NCBI GenBank assembly: GCA_910589055.1
Contig: CAJURN010000027.1
Span: 1-32,371, forward strand
Direction of reading: 5' to 3'
Origin: an uncultured Muribaculaceae bacterium
Lineage (GTDB): Bacteria; Bacteroidota; Bacteroidia; Bacteroidales; Muribaculaceae
DNA length: 32,371 nucleotides
The position numbers and the translations under genes were made by a program. Each line of letters begins with the position of its first letter. Positions within the stretch are counted from its first letter, which is position 1. The notes beneath the pieces are model-generated. The model made no database searches and was not told where the DNA came from. It saw only the letters and a program-made list of their open reading frames with translations. Shown one piece after another: positions 1 to 6,615 of the stretch.

Positions 1-54
1 ACCCAGGACCCCAACATTAAAAGTGTTGTGCTCTACCAGCTGAGCTAGCGAATC
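1..54 (-). tRNA. tRNA-Lys (anticodon TTT), 3' part cut off by window edge
   Basis: On the minus strand the acceptor 5' strand GATTCGC starts at base 54. It is followed by TA, a D-arm (GCTC...GAGC with GCTGGTA in the loop), and an anticodon stem CAACA/TGTTG around the loop CTTTTAA, which places TTT at positions 34-36. The variable loop and the start of the T-arm are visible; the rest of the T-arm and the 3' acceptor strand lie outside the window. A promoter match lies 41 bases upstream. Confidence 0.93.
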
Positions 55-94
55 TCCTTTCACTTGTGAGTGGGTGTTCCTCTCAAAAGCGATG

Positions 95-126
95 CAAAGT
101 TACGGCCTTTTTTTTTATTATGCAAA
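95..126 (-). promoter_or_regulatory. Promoter for tRNA-Lys
   Basis: Minus strand: TTTG at 126-123, 20 bases, then TAACTTTG at 102-95. This matches the Bacteroidota vegetative promoter (TTTG, about 19-20 bases, TAnnTTTG) and sits 41 bases before the tRNA 5' end. Confidence 0.7.
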
Positions 127-143
127 TTTTTCTTGAATGTTTT

Positions 144-701
144 TTAATTTTCTTTTTGTGATGGTGCGTTAATGCGCTTATGATTAGGATTTTGGATGCA
201 GTGGAATAGGGTGGCGCGAGGAGGTGTTGTGGAGGTGTCGATGGAGGTGTGGTGGTAGGTGAAGCCGCATTTTTGTGCCACGCGTTGTGATCGGGTGTTT
301 TCGATGTAGTGGCTTAGCCAGATTTTTGACAGGGATAGTGTGGTGAAGGCGTGGTCTATGAGGGCATTTGCGGCTTCGGGTGTTATGGCTTGTCCCCAAT
401 ATGGCTGTGCGAGCCAGTAGCCTATTTCAGCTTCGCTGTCAGGGATGTTGCTGAGGTTGGAGTTTTGTCCGAAGAGCAGGCCGCAGCAGCCGATTGGTTC
501 GCCGGTTGATTTAAGAATTATGGCGTAGGTTTCGGGTGCGGAGAAGACTGTGCGGATTATGTTGAGGCTTTCTTCGACGGATGTGTGGGGCGGCCATCCG
601 GCGGCTTGGCCGAGTGCGGGGTTGGAGGCATGGCGGTAGAGTGCCGGGGCGTCGTTTTCGGTCCATGGCCTCAGTATGAGTCGTGGTGTTGTGAGTGTCA
701 T
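144..701 (-). CDS. GNAT family N-acetyltransferase (RimJ/RimL type)
   Basis: This 185-residue protein opens with TPRLILRPW, the usual N-terminus of RimJ/RimL-like GCN5 acetyltransferases. The fold continues with a strand containing GEPIGCCGL (about 67-75), the EIGYWLAQPYWGQAITPEA block (about 92-110), which corresponds to the acetyl-CoA binding region, and NTRSQRVAQKCGF (about 135-147), the usual late-helix motif. Family members transfer acetyl from acetyl-CoA to N-terminal amines or small molecules; the substrate here cannot be told. The C-terminal 20 residues are polar and probably disordered. The gene lies downstream of the outer-membrane barrel gene on the same strand, but a promoter match lies in the 50-base gap, so it is probably transcribed on its own. 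The protein is cytoplasmic by lack of a signal peptide. Confidence 0.88.
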   Translation of the reverse strand: MTLTTPRLILRPWTENDAPALYRHASNPALGQAAGWPPHTSVEESLNIIRTVFSAPETYAIILKSTGEPIGCCGLLFGQNSNLSNIPDSEAEIGYWLAQPYWGQAITPEAANALIDHAFTTLSLSKIWLSHYIENTRSQRVAQKCGFTYHHTSIDTSTTPPRATLFHCIQNPNHKRINAPSQKEN

Positions 702-717
702 GTCGGATTTGTTTTTG

Positions 718-725
718 CAAATATA
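718..725 (-). promoter_or_regulatory. Candidate -7 box for the acetyltransferase gene
   Basis: TATATTTG on the minus strand is an exact TAnnTTTG match only 16 bases before the ATG. If it is used, the 5' leader would be about 10 bases. No convincing -33 element was seen about 20 bases upstream, so the call rests on the -7 box alone. Confidence 0.4.
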
Positions 726-751
726 GCCATTTGGCGTTGATATTGTGAAAT

Positions 752-2854
752 TTATTTGAGTCCGGATAGTATTCCTGTGTCGGTTTCATGCGTTTGCCAG
801 TCGGGGAGGTCCATATCTTTGTTTCGACCGAATTCGAGATTTATGCTGAATTTGACGACTCCGTAGAGGTTTTTTCCGCACCATGCTTTTGAACGGTTTG
901 GCGTGAGGGCTGACATGTTTTCGGATGTCATGCTGTATTCTTTCATGAAGGCGTTGAACACGCCTGCCTGAATCGACCATCTTTGTTTTTTATATCCTGC
1001 CAGGATCATGTTCATATCGGTTTCGGAGATTATTTCTTCGCCGTACATGGAATTTGCAGCTCCGGTCATTATGTTTCCGTTGAGTGTCCAGTTGCCGTAT
1101 GTGAAGTCGAGTGCTGCGCCGAGGTGGAAAATGTTGCGTAAATGGTGGTAAGTGTATCCGTGGCTGTAATACCGACTTATGGCGGGTGCGAGAGTTATTG
1201 AGAGGTGGTTGCGCCAGGGGTGTATCGTGAGGCTGAGTTCGGTGCGCAGTTCCCGGAATGAGTGCTGGTTGCGGTATGATGTTATGAATTTCTGGCCGTC
1301 ATAGCTTGTGTATGCCATGACGGGCTTGTGCTCGTTGCGGTAGTCGATTGATAGGTTGGCACTGAGACGGTTGCTGTACCAGGCGGCTCCGAGGTGTTGG
1401 TTGATTACGGTGAATGATTTTACGTCGGGGTTGCCGCGGCGTATGAGTCCGGGTTGTATGTCGATTTCGATGTCGCTCATTGATGCGAGCGGAGGGAGCT
1501 TGCGGTTGATTTTCATGTCGTATTTAAGCCTTATTGCCGGAATCGGGGTGTATGAAATTCCGACCGAGGGAAGCGGGCTGTATTTTGTGTGAGTTTTTCC
1601 ATGCTGGCTTATATAGGTTCTTGTGGCTGTCAGATTTGCGAGGATGTCCCATTTACCGAGCCGAAGGTCGCCGGCTGCGAATATTGACGTCTCGGCTTGA
1701 GTGAGTCTGTTGTCTCCTTGGGTCGAGCCGGAATAATTGTTTGTGGTGTGTCCTTGTATATGCCGTCCTCCGACGTTGAGGTTAAATACGCCGAATGAGC
1801 GGTCGTAGTATGATTCGACCCGGAGGGTTGTCTGGCGTCCGGCGACGTTGGATGTCAGTTGTATTGAGCTTAGGTCGGGGTAGTTTTCGGAGTATGAGTG
1901 GTGAGAGTTGGTATGGATGTACGAGCCGGAAATGTTTGCAGTGAGTTGCGATGATTGGCTGAAGCTGTGCTTGTAGTATATTCCTATTGTGGGTGAGAGT
2001 TCATTTTCCTGTGTGTGCTCGATTATTTCGGTGATATTTTCCGAATCGGATGTGCGGAGTAGGGTGTGGCGGTCGCCTTCTTCCTTGTTGGGAGTGTAGC
2101 TGTAATCGAGATTGGCGCGGATGTTCAGGAGGTATTTGCGGTCTTTTGTCAGAGAGTAGTTCAGGTTGACTTGTGTTCCGTGTGAACCTATTTCCACCGG
2201 GAGTCCTTCCTCGACGCGGCTGACTGAGTGGTCGGGATAGTTCCATGTTTCGGTATAGTCGCGTATCCAGTTGTCGCGGTATAGTCCGAAGTATCCTGCG
2301 TTGAGTGAGAATGTTGAGGCTTTGTGGCTGAATTGTGCGGCGATGTTGTCGAAAGCGGCCCATTTCCCGCTTCCGAGGGCGTTCATGCTTTCTGCTGCAA
2401 TTGAACCGCCGGATTCGTGCCGGAGGGTTATAAAGTCGATTACAGCGTCGGCGTCGTTGTATTTTGCCCCGGGGATGTCGTGGTACTCAATTCGTATGAT
2501 ATCGGATGGTCGCAATGCTGCTATTTCCGTATTGTTTGCTTCCACGCCGTTGATGAGCAGCTTGAGCTTGCCTCCACTTGAAAGATTTATAGCTCCGGTC
2601 AAACGGTTTACCGATATTCCCGGAAGTTGCATTTTGTCGAGAAGGTCAAGCCCTGATGTTGCCGTGCGTTTTTTCTCGGATGGAGGCAGGTAGTTTGTCC
2701 TGTCGGTTTTGTGGATTACAGGAGCGGCTTTTACTGTGATTTCCTTAAGTGTAAGAGTTGTAGTGCTGTCGGAACTTTCCTGAGCCGATGCCGGAAAGCA
2801 TGCGAAGGGTGCTGTGAGACACAGTAGTGCCCACCGGATGAGAGACTTTGTCAT
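752..2854 (-). CDS. TonB-dependent receptor-like outer-membrane beta-barrel protein
   Basis: This 700-residue protein has a signal peptide (hydrophobic core about residues 8-22, cleavage likely after ASA-Q). A short TonB-box-like segment follows (TLKEITVKA, about 35-43), then a plug domain (about 60-145) with the pattern LLINGVEA, then LRPSDIIRIEY and an IPGAKY motif. The rest alternates polar and aromatic residues, as in a large transmembrane barrel. It lacks the N-terminal carboxypeptidase-regulatory-like domain of SusC proteins, no SusD partner is adjacent, and it is shorter than SusC. It resembles the outer-membrane beta-barrel family found singly in Bacteroidota genomes. It presumably sits in the outer membrane as a TonB-energised importer, but the ligand is unknown. 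It is divergent from the amino-acid antiporter gene, with 148 bases between them. Confidence 0.85.
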   Translation of the reverse strand: MTKSLIRWALLCLTAPFACFPASAQESSDSTTTLTLKEITVKAAPVIHKTDRTNYLPPSEKKRTATSGLDLLDKMQLPGISVNRLTGAINLSSGGKLKLLINGVEANNTEIAALRPSDIIRIEYHDIPGAKYNDADAVIDFITLRHESGGSIAAESMNALGSGKWAAFDNIAAQFSHKASTFSLNAGYFGLYRDNWIRDYTETWNYPDHSVSRVEEGLPVEIGSHGTQVNLNYSLTKDRKYLLNIRANLDYSYTPNKEEGDRHTLLRTSDSENITEIIEHTQENELSPTIGIYYKHSFSQSSQLTANISGSYIHTNSHHSYSENYPDLSSIQLTSNVAGRQTTLRVESYYDRSFGVFNLNVGGRHIQGHTTNNYSGSTQGDNRLTQAETSIFAAGDLRLGKWDILANLTATRTYISQHGKTHTKYSPLPSVGISYTPIPAIRLKYDMKINRKLPPLASMSDIEIDIQPGLIRRGNPDVKSFTVINQHLGAAWYSNRLSANLSIDYRNEHKPVMAYTSYDGQKFITSYRNQHSFRELRTELSLTIHPWRNHLSITLAPAISRYYSHGYTYHHLRNIFHLGAALDFTYGNWTLNGNIMTGAANSMYGEEIISETDMNMILAGYKKQRWSIQAGVFNAFMKEYSMTSENMSALTPNRSKAWCGKNLYGVVKFSINLEFGRNKDMDLPDWQTHETDTGILSGLK

Positions 2855-2954
2855 AAGATTGTGATTTTAGATTTAGATTCTATCCTCTAAGACACTTCGC
2901 GTGGAGAAATATTTTAATTTTTGCAGGGAATATAACATTTGCGTGATTCTTCCG

Positions 2955-2985
2955 TTGTTTAGAATGTTTCAATAAGGTAATTTCA
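2955..2985 (+). promoter_or_regulatory. Weak candidate promoter for the amino-acid antiporter
   Basis: TTG at 2955-2957, 20 bases, then TAATTTCA at 2978-2985 (six of eight to TAnnTTTG). The ATG follows 17 bases later. No exact -7 box for the divergent barrel gene was found in the same gap. Confidence 0.35.
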
Positions 2986-3002
2986 ACACACATAGTTCAA
3001 GT

Positions 3003-4376
3003 ATGCTCACGAGTGGAAAACTTGGTTTCCGGGGGCTGACGGCTCTCGTTTTTGGTTTGATGGTGGGGGTGGGAATTTATAATCTCCCCCAGAATATGGC
3101 CTCTGTGGCTTCGCCCGGAGCTGTTTTGCTGGCTTGGCTGGTTACGGCGCTTGGGATTTTACCTCTTGTGATGTCGTTCAAGTGGCTCAGTGAGCGTTAT
3201 CCTCAGTATAATGCTGGCATATATCAGTATGCCCAGGCGGAATTCGGCAATTATGCGGGTTTCAATATCGCATGGGGCTACTGGCTGTGCACGGCTTTTT
3301 CGAATGTGGCTTATGGTGTGATGCTCAATGATTCCTGCGGCGCTTTCTTTCCCGAACTTCTCCGGCACGGGTGGGAGACGGTTGTATTCGGGTCGGTACT
3401 GATATGGCTCATGTATTATATAGTGTCGCGCGGTGTGCGCACGGCCAAGTTTGTGAATACTTCGCTTGCCTGCGTCAAGGTTGTGATGCTGGTGTTTATT
3501 GTCGGGGTGTTCGCGATATTTTTCAAGATGGATCTTTTTGACGCTGATATATGGGGCAGGGCATCGGATTCCGGCCCTGTGTGGACGCAGGTCAAAAACA
3601 CGATGATGGTGACTCTTTTCTGCTTTTTCGGGGTCGAGGGAGCTGTGATGATGTCGGCTCGTGCGCGCCGGAGCAAGGACGTGGGACGGGCTGGCATAGC
3701 CGGATTTCTGATTTCGCTTGTGCTCTATGTGGCTGTGTCGATGCTTTGTTTCGGCCTTATGAGCCGTGCGCAGCTTTCGGGGCTGCATGACCCTTCGATT
3801 GCCTATATCCTGCGCGACACGTGCGGAGAATGGGCGTATTGGTTCGTTATATGCGCTGTTATAGTATCGTTGCTCGGTGGATGGGTTGCATGGACGCTTG
3901 TCGTGGCTCAGGTGCCGTACGAGGCTGCAACGGTGGGTATTCTGCCGCGTATATTCACGCGTCTCAACAGTCACGGCATGCCTGCTTTCGGGCTGTTTGC
4001 CTCGAGTGTTGTCATGGAGCTGTTTCTGCTGCTTGTGGTGATGGCCGACGACGTGTATCTTGCGGCTTTGCGTATTACAGGGCTTATGATTATCCCGTGC
4101 TATTTCTTTACGGGATTGTTCATGCTCAAGAAGGCCGATACTCATGCCATCCGTTTTATTGCGATTGTTACGACGCTTTTCTGTCTTTGGATGGCATATG
4201 CGGGAGGATTGCTTGAGATGCTTATGACTTCGGTGTGCTATATCGCGGGAACGGGATTTTATGTGATGGCTCGCCGGGAAAATGCTCCCGATTCCCCTCT
4301 TTTTACCCGCGGGGAGACGTATGTGCTGGCGCTGCTGTGTGCGGCGTCGCTCGTTACGGCATTTCTGTTCTTATAA
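3003..4376 (+). CDS. APC-family basic amino acid/polyamine antiporter (ArcD-like)
   Basis: This 457-residue inner-membrane protein has about twelve hydrophobic segments. The first helix region reads LTALVFGLMVGVGIYNLPQN, matching the GSMIGGGIF-type substrate-backbone site of APC transporters in the arginine/ornithine antiporter (APA) branch. NAGIYQYAQAEFG (about 70-82) and FNIAWGYWL (about 87-95) are also characteristic of that branch, and FFGVEGAVMMSARA (about 204-217) is the helix 6 signature. Family members exchange cationic amino acids for their decarboxylation or deimination products. No arginine deiminase, decarboxylase or agmatinase gene lies nearby, so the substrate pair is open. The gene is monocistronic between a divergent barrel gene and a convergent fumarase gene, and its stop codon overlaps the T-tract of the fumarase terminator. 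Confidence 0.87.
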   Translation: MLTSGKLGFRGLTALVFGLMVGVGIYNLPQNMASVASPGAVLLAWLVTALGILPLVMSFKWLSERYPQYNAGIYQYAQAEFGNYAGFNIAWGYWLCTAFSNVAYGVMLNDSCGAFFPELLRHGWETVVFGSVLIWLMYYIVSRGVRTAKFVNTSLACVKVVMLVFIVGVFAIFFKMDLFDADIWGRASDSGPVWTQVKNTMMVTLFCFFGVEGAVMMSARARRSKDVGRAGIAGFLISLVLYVAVSMLCFGLMSRAQLSGLHDPSIAYILRDTCGEWAYWFVICAVIVSLLGGWVAWTLVVAQVPYEAATVGILPRIFTRLNSHGMPAFGLFASSVVMELFLLLVVMADDVYLAALRITGLMIIPCYFFTGLFMLKKADTHAIRFIAIVTTLFCLWMAYAGGLLEMLMTSVCYIAGTGFYVMARRENAPDSPLFTRGETYVLALLCAASLVTAFLFL

Positions 4377-4410
4377 AAAAGCATCGGCTGAGCGAGGTGC
4401 TCAGCCGATG
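4375..4410 (-). terminator. Intrinsic terminator of the fumarase gene
   Basis: A perfect 12-bp stem (4382-4393 with 4399-4410, loop GAGGT) is followed on the minus strand by one C and six T (4380-4375). On the plus strand there is no T-run after the stem, so it serves the minus-strand fumarase best. It lies between two convergent genes. Confidence 0.85.
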
Positions 4411-4435
4411 GCTATTGTGGGATATGTATGCGGAA

Positions 4436-6085
4436 TTATTTGTTAAGACCGCAGATTTTGCATTTTTCGTTGATCTGTGTGAAGAAGTCGTTGCCTTTGT
4501 CGTCCACGAGGATGAAGGCTGGGAAATCTTCGACTTCGATTTTCCAGATAGCTTCCATGCCGAGTTCGGGATATTCAAGAAGTTCCACGCTCTTGATGGA
4601 GTTCTGGGCGAGCACTGCTGCGGGACCTCCGATTGAGCCGAGATAGAAGCCGCCGTGAGCCTTGCAGGCATCGGTGACTTGCTTGGAGCGGTTGCCCTTG
4701 GCAATCATAATCATCGAGCCTCCTGCTTCCTGGAACTGGTTGACGTACGAGTCCATACGGCCTGCGGTTGTGGGGCCGAAAGAGCCGGAGGGCATGCCTG
4801 CGGGAGTCTTGGCCGGACCTGCATAGTAGATAGGATGATCCTTGAGGTACTGGGGCATGGGTTCGCCCTTGTCGAGGCGTTCTTTGATTTTGGCGTGTGC
4901 GATGTCTCGGCCTACGATGATGGTGCCTTTGAGCGACAGACGGGTCGAAACGGGATATTTGCTGAGTTCGGCAAGAACTTCGGGCATGGGGCGGTTGAGG
5001 TCGATTTTCACAACTTCGCCTTCGCCCTGTTTGCGGAATTCTTCGGGAATGAGTTCGCCGGGGTTGGAGTCGAGCTTTTCAATCCAGAGACCTTCACGGT
5101 TGATTTTAGCTTTGACATTGCGGTCGGCCGAGCAGCTTACGCCCATTCCTACGGGGCAGGATGCGCCGTGGCGGGGCAGACGGATCACACGGATGTCGTG
5201 GGCGAAATATTTGCCGCCGAACTGTGCGCCGAGGCCAAGCTCTTCAGCTGCCTTCTTGAGTTCTTTTTCAAGTTCGATGTCGCGGAAAGCATGGCCGTAT
5301 TCGTTGCCCTTGGTGGGAAGTGAGTCGAGATATTTAACGGATGCTTTCTTTACAACTTCGAGATTCTTCTCGGCGGATGTGCCACCGATTACGAAGGCGA
5401 TGTGGTAGGGCGGGCACGCTGCTGTTCCGAGCGAGCGCATCTTCTCAACGAGGAAAGGCACGAGGGTCTTGGGATTGATGAGAGCCTTTGTTTCTTGATA
5501 GAGGTAAGTCTTGTTGGCCGAGCCGCCGCCTTTGGCAACGAAGAGGAAGTGGTATTCATCGCCTTCGGTGGCATGGATGTCAATCTGGGCGGGGAGGTTG
5601 CAACCGGTGTTTACCTCGTCGTACATGTTGAGGGGAGCGTTCTGGCTGTAACGAAGGTTGTCGGTGGTGTAGGTGAGGTATACGCCTTCGGAGATGCGTT
5701 CCTCGTCGTTGCATCCTGTGAATACGTTTTGGCCCTTGGATGCATGCACGATGGCTGTACCGGTGTCCTGGCAGAAGGGTAGGGCGCCTTTGGCTGCGAC
5801 TTCTGCATTGCGGAGCATCGTGAGGGCAACGAATTTATCGTTTTCGCTTGCTTCGGGGTCGGAGAGAATCTTTGCAACCATTTGATTGTGCTCGCGGCGG
5901 AGCATGAAAGCGTTGTCGTGGGTAGCCTGACGGGTGAGCACGGTCAGAGCCTGCGGGTCAACCACGAGGAATTCGTGACCTCCCCAGTTTTCCACCTTCA
6001 CGTAGTCCGATGTAAGGTGATAATATTCGGTCGTGTCGGGGCCGAGCGGAAACATTTCCTGATAGTGAAAAGGTTTTGTTGCCAT
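4436..6085 (-). CDS. fum: Fumarate hydratase, class I (iron-sulfur)
   Basis: This 549-residue protein interconverts fumarate and malate. The length and cysteine spacing match E. coli FumA/FumB: C105 in PFCQDTGTA, C224 in TAACPPYH and C318 in GVSCSADRN are where the three ligands of the oxygen-sensitive [4Fe-4S] cluster are expected. The alpha-type N-terminal region (about 1-330) is fused to the beta-type C-terminal region, which contains GTIIVGRDIAHAKIKERLD (about 386-404) and the YYAGPAKTPAGMPSGSFGPTTA block (about 417-438). The protein is cytoplasmic with no signal peptide. In anaerobic Bacteroidales it works in the reductive branch from oxaloacetate to fumarate and succinate. The gene stands alone with its own -7 box (6139-6146) and terminator (4375-4410). 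Confidence 0.96.
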   Translation of the reverse strand: MATKPFHYQEMFPLGPDTTEYYHLTSDYVKVENWGGHEFLVVDPQALTVLTRQATHDNAFMLRREHNQMVAKILSDPEASENDKFVALTMLRNAEVAAKGALPFCQDTGTAIVHASKGQNVFTGCNDEERISEGVYLTYTTDNLRYSQNAPLNMYDEVNTGCNLPAQIDIHATEGDEYHFLFVAKGGGSANKTYLYQETKALINPKTLVPFLVEKMRSLGTAACPPYHIAFVIGGTSAEKNLEVVKKASVKYLDSLPTKGNEYGHAFRDIELEKELKKAAEELGLGAQFGGKYFAHDIRVIRLPRHGASCPVGMGVSCSADRNVKAKINREGLWIEKLDSNPGELIPEEFRKQGEGEVVKIDLNRPMPEVLAELSKYPVSTRLSLKGTIIVGRDIAHAKIKERLDKGEPMPQYLKDHPIYYAGPAKTPAGMPSGSFGPTTAGRMDSYVNQFQEAGGSMIMIAKGNRSKQVTDACKAHGGFYLGSIGGPAAVLAQNSIKSVELLEYPELGMEAIWKIEVEDFPAFILVDDKGNDFFTQINEKCKICGLNK

Positions 6086-6138
6086 GTACGGGTGTATTTT
6101 ATATTATACGGTTTTTGAAAATTGTTTTCTGATTTTTG

Positions 6139-6146
6139 CAAAGTTA
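6139..6146 (-). promoter_or_regulatory. -7 box for fumarase
   Basis: TAACTTTG on the minus strand, an exact TAnnTTTG match 53 bases before the fumarase ATG. Only a weak TTTC lies at -33 spacing. Confidence 0.55.
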
Positions 6147-6212
6147 CTTAATCTCGGCCGTATAAAGAAAAATTTGTCCTTGAAAAATCAATTGTGGCAA
6201 GAGTATATATGC

Positions 6213-6249
6213 AAAAAAACGTCCCGGACAAAAATGTCTGAGACGTTTT
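6213..6249 (-). terminator. Terminator downstream of tRNA-Asn
   Basis: On the minus strand, ACGTC and GACA arms separated by a symmetric three-base internal loop close on a TTTTT-like loop. The 3' arm runs directly into seven T (6219-6213). It begins 4 bases past the tRNA 3' end. Confidence 0.75.
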
Positions 6250-6252
6250 CAG

Positions 6253-6326
6253 CGCTTCAAGATGGACTCGAACCAACGACCCTCTGATTAACAGTCAGAT
6301 GCTCTAACCGACTGAGCTATTGAAGC
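6253..6326 (-). tRNA. tRNA-Asn (anticodon GTT)
   Basis: The minus-strand cloverleaf is complete: acceptor GCTTCAA/TTGAAGC, D-arm GCTC...GAGC, anticodon stem TCTGA/TCAGA with loop CTGTTAA (GTT at 34-36), variable loop, and T-arm closing GTTGG/CCATC (one wobble or mismatch) around TTCGAGT. The discriminator base is G. CCA is not encoded. It is flanked by its own promoter and terminator. Confidence 0.95.
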
Positions 6327-6372
6327 AGGTGATTTTCCTATTTAAGCAATCCCCCTCTGTGGAATTGCGATG

Positions 6373-6403
6373 CAAAATTAGTTGTTATTTTTTAATTGTG
6401 CAA
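6373..6403 (-). promoter_or_regulatory. Promoter for tRNA-Asn
   Basis: Minus strand: TTG at 6403-6401, exactly 20 bases, then TAATTTTG at 6380-6373. The tRNA 5' end is 46 bases downstream, much like the spacing at the tRNA-Lys gene in this window. Confidence 0.7.
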
Positions 6404-6443
6404 TAGTTTTGGCGATTTTTTTTGAATTAGAGAGAAAAATAGT

Positions 6444-6478
6444 AAAAAAATCAGCCCCGCCGATTTTGGCGAGGCTGA
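6444..6478 (-). terminator. Intrinsic terminator downstream of the S8 peptidase
   Basis: Arms TCAGCCTCGCC and GGCGGGGCTGA (6478-6468 and 6461-6451, minus strand) form an 11-position stem containing one wobble or mismatch. It is followed by seven T (6450-6444). It lies about 138 bases past the peptidase stop codon, leaving a long 3' untranslated stretch that holds the heptamer repeat. Confidence 0.8.
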
Positions 6479-6491
6479 AAAAAGGGGTGAT

Positions 6492-6527
6492 GGGATTAAT
6501 AGTGGCGATAGGCCCAATGGGACTAAT
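6492..6527. repeat. Short near-identical direct repeats in the peptidase 3' region
   Basis: GGGATTAAT (6492-6500) and GGGACTAAT (6519-6527) differ by one base and are 27 bases apart. They lie between the terminator and the heptamer array. The function is unknown. Confidence 0.4.
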
Positions 6528-6550
6528 GAGTCTTATATGACCTATAAGGA

Positions 6551-6600
6551 TTAATCTTTAATCTTTAATCTTTAATCTTTAATCTTTATCTTTAATTCTT
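6551..6600. repeat. Tandem heptanucleotide repeat (TTAATCT)
   Basis: There are five perfect head-to-tail copies of TTAATCT at 6551-6585, followed by two degenerate units (TTATCT and TTAATTCT) to about 6600. The array lies 16 bases past the stop codon of the S8 peptidase gene and before its terminator, so it is probably transcribed in the 3' untranslated region. Such arrays can change length by slippage. Confidence 0.9.
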
Positions 6601-6615
6601 AAGAATCTTCTGCCG

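Noticed and set aside
6084..6287. 67-residue plus-strand open frame between fumarase and tRNA-Asn
   Set aside because: It runs through the fumarase promoter, the tRNA terminator and part of the tRNA gene, so it is not coding.
6551..6600. Heptamer array considered as a CRISPR array
   Set aside because: The units are 7 bp with no spacers and no cas genes are nearby.
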